Origin: JBKBIP01 sp046297495
GTDB taxonomy: Bacteria; Planctomycetota; Planctomycetia; Gemmatales; Gemmataceae
Direction of reading: 5' to 3'
Assembly (NCBI GenBank): GCA_046297495.1
Contig: JBKBIP010000006.1
Coordinates: 134,420-198,419, forward strand
Length of the DNA: 64,000 nucleotides
Shown piece by piece: positions 56,195 through 64,000 of the stretch. The notes under the pieces were generated by a model. The model was not told the DNA's origin. It saw nothing but the letters and a program-made list of their open reading frames with translations, and made no database searches. Position 1 is the first letter of the stretch; every line of letters starts with the position of its first letter. Made by a program: the position numbers and the translations under genes.

Positions 56195-57454
56195 ATGAGG
56201 AAGGGGCGTTCCATGTCGCGTTCGCGTGCTCGTTGGTTGCGTGTCCTATCGTTGGCCGTGGCGATGCCGTTCGTCGCCGGCTGTGGCCTGAATGTTCCGA
56301 AACCCGCCGAGCTGCCGCCGCCGCTGGTGCAAGTGGCGCATCCCATCGAGCGGGAAGTGACCAATTATCAAATCTTCACCGCCCGCACCCAAGCCGTTGA
56401 GTCGGTTGATGTCAAAGCCCGCGTCACCGGCTATTTGACCAAGATCAACTTCAAGGACGGCGACCTTGTGCAAGCAGGGGACGTCTTGTTTGAAATCGAC
56501 GACCGCCCCTACAAGGCGGACCTCGATCAAGCCAAGGGGCAAGTCGAGTTCCAGCAAGCGGCCTTGGTCAAGGCTCAAGCGGATTACGACATCGCCCTGA
56601 ACGTGCGCAAGGAAAATCCGGTGGCCATCAGCGTGCAGGAGGTGGAACGGCGCCTGGGAACACGTGACGAAGCCAAGGGGGGACTGGCGGCCGCCGAAGG
56701 GCAATTGGAACAAGCCGAGCTAAATTACTTTTGGTGCCGGGTAACAGCCCCCATCAGCGGCCGCATCGACCGGCATTACATCGACGTTGGCAACCTGATC
56801 ACCAAGGACACGACCAGCTTGACGACCATTGTCTCACTCAAGCCCATCTGGGCCTATTTCTACGTCGATCAGAATACGGTTCTCAAAGTACAGAAACTCG
56901 TTCAGCAAGGAAAGCTGCGATCCGCCCGCGCCACCGAGGTGAACGTGCAAATGTCGCTGACAGGAGGCCAGGACTTTAGCTATAATGGTGTCATCGATTT
57001 CGTGGCCAATCAGCTCGATCCCAACACGGGTTCCATCCAAGTGCGGGCCGTCTTTGCAAATGAGGACAACCTCATGCTGGCCGGCTTGTTTGGCCGTATC
57101 CGCGTTCCGGTCAGCGAGCCGCATCAAGCCTTGTTGGTCGCCGACGAGGCTATCGGCGTCAATCAGGGGGAGAATTTCGTGCTCGTGGTCAATGATGACC
57201 ACGTGGTGGAATATCGCCCGGTGACGACGGGACAAATGTTCGATGGGCTGCGCGAAGTGCTTCCCTACACTACTTTCACCGAAACGGCGGCGGGGGGACA
57301 ACAGAGCACGCGGCAAGTGCCTGTCCTCAAAGCCACCGACCGCATCCTCGTGAACGGCTTGCAGCGCGTGCGTCCCGGCGCCACGGTCGATCCTCAGTTG
57401 ATCGACATGCAAACCCTGATGGCGGTTAAGAAACCGGCGAGCACGGGGAACTAG
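56195..57454 (+). CDS. RND efflux periplasmic adaptor (membrane fusion) lipoprotein
   Basis: 419 residues. Lipobox FVAGC near residue 30 indicates lipid anchoring. The lipoyl-like part ('VDVKARVTGYLTKINFKDGDLVQAGDVLFEIDDRPYKADL'), a helical hairpin with 'AQADYDIALNVRKENPVAISVQEVERRLG', the second half-lipoyl 'APISGRIDRHYIDVGNLITKDTTSL' and the beta-barrel with 'FANEDNLMLAGLFGRIRVPVSEP' are the MexA/AcrA order. It bridges the pump and the outer-membrane factor. ATG at 56195 (AGGGG before it) or 56213 are possible starts. The RND pump follows 128 bases downstream. Confidence 0.92.
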   Translation: MRKGRSMSRSRARWLRVLSLAVAMPFVAGCGLNVPKPAELPPPLVQVAHPIEREVTNYQIFTARTQAVESVDVKARVTGYLTKINFKDGDLVQAGDVLFEIDDRPYKADLDQAKGQVEFQQAALVKAQADYDIALNVRKENPVAISVQEVERRLGTRDEAKGGLAAAEGQLEQAELNYFWCRVTAPISGRIDRHYIDVGNLITKDTTSLTTIVSLKPIWAYFYVDQNTVLKVQKLVQQGKLRSARATEVNVQMSLTGGQDFSYNGVIDFVANQLDPNTGSIQVRAVFANEDNLMLAGLFGRIRVPVSEPHQALLVADEAIGVNQGENFVLVVNDDHVVEYRPVTTGQMFDGLREVLPYTTFTETAAGGQQSTRQVPVLKATDRILVNGLQRVRPGATVDPQLIDMQTLMAVKKPASTGN

Positions 57455-57467
57455 GAGGGGTAAAAGT

Positions 57468-57495
57468 ACCTGTCGCTCCTTACGGGGGGGCTAAT
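57468..57495. repeat. Degenerate family C hairpin
   Basis: CTGTCGCTCCTTACGGGGGGGCTA after the adaptor stop is a decayed form of GCCCCTTACGGGGC. The following 57496-57582 is AT-rich and contains the AAGGA site of the pump gene. Confidence 0.4.
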
Positions 57496-57582
57496 TGGAC
57501 CGTAGTGGGCGGTATCGTCATACGATTTATCAATAATTCATTTTATTCAGCAATTCAATTTCATTCCGAATAAGGAATCATC

Positions 57583-60500
57583 ATGTTAGCGCGGTTCTTC
57601 GTGGAACGCCCCATCTTCGCCTGGGTTCTCTCCATGGTCATCGTGTTCGCGGGGATGGCGTGCGTGTTCACGTTGCCGGTCGCGCAGTATCCGCCCATCG
57701 TGCCGCCAACCATCGTGGTGGCAGCAAATTATCCCGGCGCCAGCGCCGTGACGTTGGCCGACACCGTGGCCCAACCCATCGAGGAGCAGGTCAACGGCGT
57801 CGAGGGGATGATTTACATGTCCTCCACCTGCACCAACAACGGCCAGTACACGTTGACCGTCAGCTTCGAGATCGGCACCGACATCCACACCGCCTTGATG
57901 CTCGTGCAGACGCGCGTGCAGTTGGCCATGCCGCAGTTGCCGGAGACGGTGCAGCGCCAAGGGGTGAATGTGCAGGAAAAATCCCCCAACATCCTGCTGG
58001 CCGTCAACATGTATTCCCCCACCAAGCAGTACGACTCGCTATACCTGAGCAATTACGCGCAGATCAACGTTTATGATGAATTGTCCCGGCTGCCTGGGGT
58101 CGGTCTGGTGTCCTTTCTGGGACAACGCGAGTACAGCATGAGGGCGTGGCTCGATCCGCAGAAATTGGCGGCCTTGAACATGACCGCCAAGGAGGTGGTC
58201 GAGGCCATCGAGGAACAAAACGTCGATGTCGCCGCCGGCAACATCGGCCAGCAACCGGTGCCGCCGGGCCAGACGTATCAGCTCGTGCTCAACACTCTGG
58301 GCCGGCTGACCACGACGCAACAATTCGGCGCCATTGTCGTCAAGGCGGCAGAGGACGGTCGGCTCGTCTATCTCCGCGACGTGGCCCGCCTGGAGCTGGG
58401 GGCACAAAACTCGGATCTCATCTGCAACATCGGCGTGGTGGAAAACGGCGAGACCGTGCTCTATCCGTCGGTTGCCCTCGCGGTCTTCGCCTTGCCGCAG
58501 GCGAACGCCTTGAATACGGCCGAAGGGGTCCGCCAGAAAATGGCGGAGTTGTCACAGCGCTTCCCCGAAGGTGTCAGTTACCAAATTCCCTACGACACCA
58601 CGCCGTTTATCCGCGAATCCGTCCATGACGTTTTCCGAACCATCATTATCGCCGTCATCTTGGTCATCATCGTGGTGATGGTTTTCATTCAAGATTGGCG
58701 GGCCATGCTGTTGCCCATGATTGATATTGTCGTATCCCTAATTGGCACGTTCGTGTTCATGAAACTGATGGGCTTCTCGCTCAACAACCTGTCGTTGTTT
58801 GGCTTGGTGCTGGCGGTCGGCATCGTGGTGGATGACTCCATCGTCGTGGTCGAGAACATCGAGCGCTGGATGGGGATGGGACTGCCCGCCAAGGAAGCAA
58901 CCATCCGCGCCATGGACGAGATCACCGGGCCTGTCATCGGCATTACCCTCGTGCTCGCCTCGGTGTTCATTCCCACGGCGTTCATTCCGGGGTTGACGGG
59001 GGAGTTCTTCCAGCAATTCGCGTTGACCATCGCTTGTTCCACCATCATTTCCGCATCCAACGCCCTGACGATGGCCCCGGCGCGGGCGGCTTCCTGGATC
59101 AAGCCGCACAGCCACGAACACGGCGGTTCGGACCGTGAAGCGCTGCCGCGCGTCGGCTACGTGGCCCTGCTCGGCTTTCTGACGCTGTGGCTGTTCGCGC
59201 CCTACTTGACCCCCGTGCTGGAGCGTCTGGTTCCCGCGGAAGCCAATGCCGCTCACTGGATCACGGAGTTGACTGGGATCATCACCTTCCTGCCCGGCGG
59301 CGTGGTGGGCTGGTTCGTGGGACCGGCGCTCAATCGCTTCCTGGGCATGATCTTCGGCCTATTCAACAACGCCTTCGACGCCTTCACCAAGGGCTACACG
59401 CGCGTCGTTGGCATGTTTTTGCGTCTGAGTGTCATTGTCTTGTTGATTTACGCGGGCTTGCTCGGCTTGACCTGCTTTGGCCTGGCGACGGCCCCCACCG
59501 GCTTCATCCCCGAACAGGATCAGGGCTATTTGCTTGTCAACGTCGAGCTGCCGGACGCTGCCTCGGTGCAGCGTACCGACGCGGTGATCACGCAACTGCA
59601 AGAGATCGCCCTCAAGATGCCCGGCGTCAAGCAGACGATGGCGGTGTCGGGATTCTCCGCCTTCTTCCAGTGTGACGCCTCCAACTGGGGGACCATCTTC
59701 GTCATCCTCGATGATTTTGACAAACGCAAGACGCCGCAGACGCAAGCGGCGTACCTTATCCAAGCACTGAACCGAGCTTATTATCAAGAAGTTTTGGCTG
59801 CTCAAGCGAATGTCTTCGGCGCGCCTCCCGTGCCTGGCTTGGGACAAGGGGCTGGCTTCCAACTCCAGATCGAGGACAACGCTGGCTTGGGGCTGCAAGC
59901 CTTGCAAGAAGCGACCGAAACCATCGTGACCAAGGCCAGCGCCCAACCGGGCATGTTCCATGTGTTCACGACCTTCCGGGCCGACACGCCGCAGCTGTAC
60001 CTCGACATTGATCGGGAAAACGCCAAGCAGCTGAATATTCCCCTCAGTGAGGTGTTCAATACCTTGAACATCAACATGGGATCGTTTTACATCAACCAGT
60101 TCAATGCCTTTGGGCGCATCTGGCAGGTCAATATCCAGGCGGAAGGAGCTTATCGTCAAAACGTCGAGGATTTGACGTTGTTACAGGTGCGCAACACCAA
60201 GGGGGACATGGTGCCGCTGGCGTCGTTATACACCGTGCGCAATGACGTGGGGCCGGTGTTCGTCATGCGCTACAATGACAATAATTCATCCGCCATCAAC
60301 GGCTTAGCGCTGCCGCCGCTGAGTTCTGGTCAAGCGATTTCGTTGTTGGATCAAATTTGCGCGGAGAACCTGCCACAAGGCATGACGCATGAATGGACGA
60401 ACTTGAGCTATCAGCAAGTGCAAGCAGACAAGGGATTGTCTGTTGCGGGTGTCAACATCAACCTCGGCCTCTTGATTTTTGGCTTCGCGGTGGTGTTGGT

Positions 60501-60996
60501 CTTTCTGGTGCTGGCCGCCCTGTATGAGAGCTGGGGCTTGCCGTTGGCCATCATGTTGGTGGTGCCGATTTGTCTGTTGAGTTCGATTGCCGGCTTGGTG
60601 TGGATCGCTCATAAGCCGGTGGACATTTTCAGTCAAATTGGCTTCGTCGTGCTGGTGGCGTTGGCGGCCAAGAATGCCATCTTGGTCGTGGAGTTCGCCC
60701 GCGATAAGCGCCAGGAAGGGAAAACCCGCCGCGCGGCCACGCTGGAAGCCTGTCAAACGCGCTTGCGGCCCATCTTGATGACTTCGTTCGCGTTCATCAT
60801 GGGGGTCTATCCGCTGGTCGTCGCCACGGGGGCTGGCTGGGAGATGCGCCATTCGCTGGGGACGGCGGTCTTCAGCGGCATGATCGGCGTGACCCTGTTT
60901 GGCATTTTTTTGACACCCGTGTTTTATTACGTCATCACCTATTTCGGAGACACAGGTAAGCCAACTGCTGAGTCGGACAGTTCCAAGTCGGAGTAG
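57583..60996 (+). CDS. RND efflux pump, HAE1 (AcrB/MexB) family
   Basis: 1137 residues, about 90 more than AcrB. 'MLARFFVERPIFAWVLSMVI' start, proton-relay aspartates D417/D418 in 'GLVLAVGIVVDDSIVVVENIER', and the lysine in 'VLVALAAKNAILVVEFARDKR' are intact, so the pump should be functional. The extra residues (about 510-600) form two additional hydrophobic segments between the normal helices 6 and 7. It exports hydrophobic compounds across both membranes with the adaptor upstream and the outer-membrane factor gene at 61445. AAGGA precedes the ATG. Confidence 0.94.
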   Translation: MLARFFVERPIFAWVLSMVIVFAGMACVFTLPVAQYPPIVPPTIVVAANYPGASAVTLADTVAQPIEEQVNGVEGMIYMSSTCTNNGQYTLTVSFEIGTDIHTALMLVQTRVQLAMPQLPETVQRQGVNVQEKSPNILLAVNMYSPTKQYDSLYLSNYAQINVYDELSRLPGVGLVSFLGQREYSMRAWLDPQKLAALNMTAKEVVEAIEEQNVDVAAGNIGQQPVPPGQTYQLVLNTLGRLTTTQQFGAIVVKAAEDGRLVYLRDVARLELGAQNSDLICNIGVVENGETVLYPSVALAVFALPQANALNTAEGVRQKMAELSQRFPEGVSYQIPYDTTPFIRESVHDVFRTIIIAVILVIIVVMVFIQDWRAMLLPMIDIVVSLIGTFVFMKLMGFSLNNLSLFGLVLAVGIVVDDSIVVVENIERWMGMGLPAKEATIRAMDEITGPVIGITLVLASVFIPTAFIPGLTGEFFQQFALTIACSTIISASNALTMAPARAASWIKPHSHEHGGSDREALPRVGYVALLGFLTLWLFAPYLTPVLERLVPAEANAAHWITELTGIITFLPGGVVGWFVGPALNRFLGMIFGLFNNAFDAFTKGYTRVVGMFLRLSVIVLLIYAGLLGLTCFGLATAPTGFIPEQDQGYLLVNVELPDAASVQRTDAVITQLQEIALKMPGVKQTMAVSGFSAFFQCDASNWGTIFVILDDFDKRKTPQTQAAYLIQALNRAYYQEVLAAQANVFGAPPVPGLGQGAGFQLQIEDNAGLGLQALQEATETIVTKASAQPGMFHVFTTFRADTPQLYLDIDRENAKQLNIPLSEVFNTLNINMGSFYINQFNAFGRIWQVNIQAEGAYRQNVEDLTLLQVRNTKGDMVPLASLYTVRNDVGPVFVMRYNDNNSSAINGLALPPLSSGQAISLLDQICAENLPQGMTHEWTNLSYQQVQADKGLSVAGVNINLGLLIFGFAVVLVFLVLAALYESWGLPLAIMLVVPICLLSSIAGLVWIAHKPVDIFSQIGFVVLVALAAKNAILVVEFARDKRQEGKTRRAATLEACQTRLRPILMTSFAFIMGVYPLVVATGAGWEMRHSLGTAVFSGMIGVTLFGIFLTPVFYYVITYFGDTGKPTAESDSSKSE

Positions 60997-61349
60997 CAAG
61001 GCGCGGTTGGCCCGCAACGATACCACGGCTCGCAAGTTTTCGGCCAACGAATGGGACAGCGTTTGCGGCAGTAATCATCGACGCAGCCTTGCGGATTGCA
61101 TGGCACGCCGGGCAACGGCTTGCGACAGTAATCATCAACGCAGCCTTGTGGATTACATGGCACGCCGGGCAACGGCTTGCGACAGTAATCATCGGGACAA
61201 CCAACCCGACACGACCAACGCTGGTGGAATTTCGGCCAATACCAACGGCACCCATCGAACAGGTATTCCGGTCGCGGTTGGCTCCAAGCCGATGCTGTGT
61301 GACAGAGACAAGCCGTCACGATCAACAGCTGTTGATTAAAATGTTTCAT
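60939..61349 (-). CDS. Small secreted cysteine-rich protein with tandem repeats
   Basis: 136 residues: signal peptide MKHFNQQLLIVTACLCHTAS..., then a tryptophan-rich segment, then repeats of 19 residues (core DDYCRKPLPGVPCNPQGCV) present twice in full plus partial units on each side. Every unit has three cysteines, so disulfides or metal binding are likely. The stop lies 58 bases inside the 3' end of the RND pump gene on the other strand. The gene is 95 bases downstream of the outer-membrane factor on the same strand, so it may share its transcript. Confidence 0.65.
   Translation of the reverse strand: MKHFNQQLLIVTACLCHTASAWSQPRPEYLFDGCRWYWPKFHQRWSCRVGCPDDYCRKPLPGVPCNPQGCVDDYCRKPLPGVPCNPQGCVDDYCRKRCPIRWPKTCEPWYRCGPTAPCYSDLELSDSAVGLPVSPK
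61065..61194. repeat. 57-base tandem repeat inside the cysteine-rich gene
   Basis: Units at 61081-61137 and 61138-61194 differ at three positions; a partial unit precedes (61065-61080). The period of 57 bases equals 19 codons. There are no spacers, so it is not a CRISPR array. Confidence 0.85.
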
Positions 61350-61384
61350 GGTATTTGTACATTAAATTGATTTGTGCGAAACCA

Positions 61385-61427
61385 GATTCATTGAGTCGCG
61401 TTTGGGAACGCTCGAAGCGATGAAGCA
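61385..61427. repeat. Degenerate family A palindrome (copy 8)
   Basis: GATTCATTGAGTCGCG and CGCTCGAAGCGATGAAGC keep the outer parts of the family A arms with several mismatches. It lies between the cysteine-rich gene and the outer-membrane factor gene. Confidence 0.4.
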
Positions 61428-61444
61428 CCTCATTCACGCCATCA

Positions 61445-63061
61445 TCACTCCACCGGCACCGGCTTCGGCGGCGGGAGCAGCTCACCCGAATCGGCTGACT
61501 CTGGCATGGCGCCCGCTGCTGGCGCGCCGCACGGGTCGCAGCGAATCTGCCAGCCGCCCCCCAAGGCGCGATAAGTCAGCACCAGTCCTTGGGCGATCTC
61601 CGCTTCGGCTTGCACCAGGCTGATTTGTTGCTGGACCAGGTTTTGTTCGAGCAAAGCGACGCGGTTGAAATCGACTAGACCCGCCTTGTATTGGGCCAGG
61701 GCGACCTTGACCGCTTTCTCGGCGGCTTGCACGCTTTCGGCCAGGTAGCGGCGGCGTTGGTGCGATCGCAAGAAACGAACGATGCCATTCTCGACATCCT
61801 CGCCGGCTTGCAGCACCGTGTTCTGATAGGCCACCACGGCTTCCTGAAAACGAGCGTCTTGCAAGCGGACCAGGTTCTTAATCCGGCCATAATTCAGAAT
61901 GTTCCAACGGAACGCCGGCCCGATGGAGGCGCGCCACGCTCGTTCGTTGAACAGATCGGAGAAGTTTTCCGCCGACCAGCCGATGGTTCCCGTGACTGTG
62001 ATGGCTGGGTAAAACTCCGATTCGGCGATGCCAATGCGGGCGCACTCGGCGGCGGCCTCTCGTTCCGCGCGGCGCACGTCGGGGCGGCGCTGGATCAATT
62101 CGGCGGGAATGCCAACACATATCTCCGGCGGCGCCACGGGAATTGGCGCGGGGCCAAGCTTGCAGCGCAGCTCCTCCGGAGGAATGCCAAGCAAGACGCA
62201 CAAGCGGTTATTCACCTCGCGCAATTGAATTTCCAGCTGCGGAATGAAGGATTCGGTCTGTGACAGGACGCTTTGTGCCTGATCGACGTCCAATTCGCTC
62301 GTCTCTCCGCCCTTGAACTTCGCTTGGGCGATGTCCAAGGTGACGCGCTGGAGTTGGACGTTGGCTCGCGTCAAGCGAATTTGTTCCTCCAACGACCGCA
62401 GCTGCACGTAGTTGAAAGCGACATCCCCCAAGAGCGTCACCAAGGCGTCGTCGTAGGCTTCCACCGAGGCATCGAGCACATCCTTGGCCGCTTCCACCGC
62501 GCGCCGGAAGCGTCCCCAATAATCCAACTCCCAGGCGGCCACGAAGCCAAGATCGAATTGGCCGAAGAACCGCTCTGGCAAGAAGGTACGATTGGCCACT
62601 TCCTCGCTCAGCCCCTGTTGCGTGAAGCCCCCATTGGCGAATTGAGATTGCGGGAAGAGTCTGCCGATGGTGAAGCCGACGCGGGCGCGGGCTTGCAGGA
62701 CGCGAAAACCGGCCTCGCGCAGCGTCAAGTTTTGCTCATAGGCAATTTGAACGAGATCATTGAGCACCGGATCGTTAAAGACCGTCCACCACTGGCTCCC
62801 ATCGCACGACTCGGTTCGGAGGCGCTGGTCCCCCTCGTCGATCCAGTGCTCGGCCACCGGCGCGGGGGGTCGGCGGTAATTCGGCCCCACCTTGAAGCCA
62901 TTGTGAATGTATTCCTTGAGCGTCGTGCAGCCGCACAGGGACAGGGCCATCATTCCCCCCGCGATCCATGGCCGCGCCCCGCGCCAGCTCGGCCAGCGAA
63001 GATAGGGGATTCGGAGTACTTGCCGACTCGGCTGCCCAGACGATTCCGGGTTCGTGCTCAT
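61445..63061 (-). CDS. Outer-membrane efflux lipoprotein (OprM/NodT family)
   Basis: 538 residues. A long N-terminal part with lipobox LSLCGC near residue 45 indicates lipidation. The two TolC-like repeats have 'DPVLNDLVQIAYEQNLTLREAGFRVLQARARVG' and 'LLAQ.RPDVR'-type 'LIQRRPDVRRAEREAAAECARIGIAESEFYPAITVTGTIG', diagnostic for the OprM/NodT group. It is the exit duct for the RND pump encoded on the opposite strand. ATG 63061 has a G-run upstream; the frame continues to 63127. Confidence 0.93.
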   Translation of the reverse strand: MSTNPESSGQPSRQVLRIPYLRWPSWRGARPWIAGGMMALSLCGCTTLKEYIHNGFKVGPNYRRPPAPVAEHWIDEGDQRLRTESCDGSQWWTVFNDPVLNDLVQIAYEQNLTLREAGFRVLQARARVGFTIGRLFPQSQFANGGFTQQGLSEEVANRTFLPERFFGQFDLGFVAAWELDYWGRFRRAVEAAKDVLDASVEAYDDALVTLLGDVAFNYVQLRSLEEQIRLTRANVQLQRVTLDIAQAKFKGGETSELDVDQAQSVLSQTESFIPQLEIQLREVNNRLCVLLGIPPEELRCKLGPAPIPVAPPEICVGIPAELIQRRPDVRRAEREAAAECARIGIAESEFYPAITVTGTIGWSAENFSDLFNERAWRASIGPAFRWNILNYGRIKNLVRLQDARFQEAVVAYQNTVLQAGEDVENGIVRFLRSHQRRRYLAESVQAAEKAVKVALAQYKAGLVDFNRVALLEQNLVQQQISLVQAEAEIAQGLVLTYRALGGGWQIRCDPCGAPAAGAMPESADSGELLPPPKPVPVE

Positions 63062-63231
63062 CACCCAACCGCCCCCCTTTCTCCACCGACCGGGGATGAC
63101 CATACACTCATCCGCCGTGCCGCGCATTCCGCACGTTCACTACAATCGGTACTCATGGATGTGATCGGAAGATCAGACAGAACGAATGCAGGAAAAAATG
63201 TGCGATGAATCCCCAAAGACCCGGCGCCGGT

Positions 63232-64000
63232 TCAGGCCTCGCGCCATTCCGCTGGAGAAATCTCATTGAGCAACGGCTGTCCTTGCAGGAAGCAGGCTAC
63301 GTTCTGCGTGAACAGGTCCCAGATGCGGCCGAGAAAATGTTGGCTGGCGTCGGCGCCGGCGATGTGCGGCGTCAGGATGACATTAGGAAAACGCCACAGC
63401 GGATGGTCGGCCGGCAAGGGATAGGCATAGTGCGTGTCCAGCGCGGCGCCGGCGATCTTGCCCTGGCGCAAGACCGTGAGCAGGGCCTCTTCCTGAATGA
63501 TTGGACCGCGCGCCGGATTGAGGACAAAAGCATGTCTCTGCAAGGCCAATAACTCGTCCAAACCGATCCGGCCCGTCGTCGTTTGCGTGCGCGGCAGGGC
63601 GAGGATGAGAAAATCCAGACCAGCGAGGAATTCTTTCTCTTGTCCCGCGCGAAACACCCGATCCGGCAGTTGGCCGTCGGGATCGCCCGTTCCCGGCGGA
63701 GTGTAGGTATGATGGCGCGGCTGGACGCCAAAGCGGGACAGGACATGAACCGTCATGCCCAATGTTTTGGCCAAGCGTGCCGTCTCCCGGCCAATGCCGC
63801 CATAGCCCCACAAGCCGACCACTTGCCCGCGAATCTCGCGCTGAAACCGCGCCGCCCGGTCCCAGACGGCGTGCTCTTGATTGCGAATCATGCCGCGCAG
63901 ATCACGGGTCAGGTTGATCATCATGGACAAGTTCCATTCGGCGATGGCCGTGTCGAACACCCCGCGCGCGTTGCAGACGCGAATCGGTTTCTCGGCCAAC
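63232..64000 (-). CDS. D-isomer-specific 2-hydroxyacid dehydrogenase, N-terminus missing
   Basis: About 256 residues are visible; the frame runs off the window end, and roughly 70-90 residues of the usual length are missing. The NAD-binding motif 'VVGLWGYGGIGRETARLAKTLGMTVHV', the catalytic arginine in 'LNPARGPIIQEEAL' and the final 'VILTPHIAGAD' histidine are present. The insertion 'GVQPRHHTYTPPGTGDPDGQLPDRVFRAGQ' after the NAD motif is longer than usual. It reduces a 2-oxoacid to a D-2-hydroxyacid or the reverse; the substrate is not fixed. The outer-membrane factor gene is 170 bases downstream on the same strand. Confidence 0.88.
   Translation of the reverse strand, partial: LAEKPIRVCNARGVFDTAIAEWNLSMMINLTRDLRGMIRNQEHAVWDRAARFQREIRGQVVGLWGYGGIGRETARLAKTLGMTVHVLSRFGVQPRHHTYTPPGTGDPDGQLPDRVFRAGQEKEFLAGLDFLILALPRTQTTTGRIGLDELLALQRHAFVLNPARGPIIQEEALLTVLRQGKIAGAALDTHYAYPLPADHPLWRFPNVILTPHIAGADASQHFLGRIWDLFTQNVACFLQGQPLLNEISPAEWREA

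Noticed and set aside
61065..61194. CRISPR array
   Set aside because: The units are directly adjacent without spacers, have a 57-base period equal to 19 codons, and encode a clear protein repeat.

Overview
The window looks like chromosomal DNA of a planctomycete, most likely a Gemmataceae-type organism. The basis is GC-rich coding, a Tat-dependent DUF1501 protein, a BBP7-type outer-membrane beta-barrel, a surface protein with the planctomycete LExLExR-type N-terminus and FG-GAP-like repeats, several proline- and cysteine-rich secreted proteins, and many long intergenic hairpin repeats. One run of 100 N (22241-22340) marks a scaffold join. I see no prophage, transposase, integrase or CRISPR array.

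Layout. 1-3117: an ABC-2 exporter cluster (ATPase end, permease, ATPase, permease). 3473-5939: a cytidylate kinase-like gene, then a CbiQ/CbiO ECF transporter pair without CbiM. 6280-9217: DUF1501 protein and dihydrolipoamide dehydrogenase. 9242-14613: small secreted or membrane proteins, a ribbon-helix-helix/zinc-cluster protein, hisS and a site-2-type protease. 14823-18011: Nudix hydrolase, tRNA-Phe, a ferredoxin/metallo-beta-lactamase fusion with a coupled zinc-ribbon ORF, and a proline-rich lipoprotein. 18083-22182: two colinear FHA-GGDEF diguanylate cyclases and a secreted Ig-like protein. 22341-22802: scaffold join followed by a candidate structured RNA with its own terminator. 22830-28954: aconitase, short HPt protein, patatin, DUF985 cupin, Gfo/Idh/MocA oxidoreductase. 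29350-37009: a four-gene Gld-type ABC operon (ATPase, permease, GldG-like, DUF4340). 37099-43692: PerM, folD, holA, a coiled-coil membrane protein and BBP7, all on the minus strand. 44027-48316: a 38-residue membrane protein, a nidogen/FG-GAP-like surface protein and a HEAT-repeat membrane protein. 48894-55875: uronate isomerase-like amidohydrolase, TPR protein, sucD with a cupin gene, ahcY. 56195-63061: a complete RND efflux set (adaptor, pump, outer-membrane factor) with a cysteine-rich repeat protein inserted. 63232-64000: the end of a 2-hydroxyacid dehydrogenase.

How the genes work together. Three TCA-cycle or related enzymes (lpd, acnA, sucD) are scattered without their usual partners, as is common in planctomycetes. 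Real operons are the two ABC clusters, cbiQ-cbiO, sucD-cupin, the ferredoxin-MBL/zinc-ribbon pair, adaptor-RND pump, and possibly outer-membrane factor plus cysteine-rich protein. The points most worth a second look are the unassigned structured RNA at about 22435-22746, a family of seven or more related intergenic palindromes, a phage-structural-protein-like module inside the GldG-like protein, the FHA-GGDEF pair, and the cysteine-rich repeat protein in the efflux locus. I did not find a clear, self-contained novel defence or biosynthetic system.
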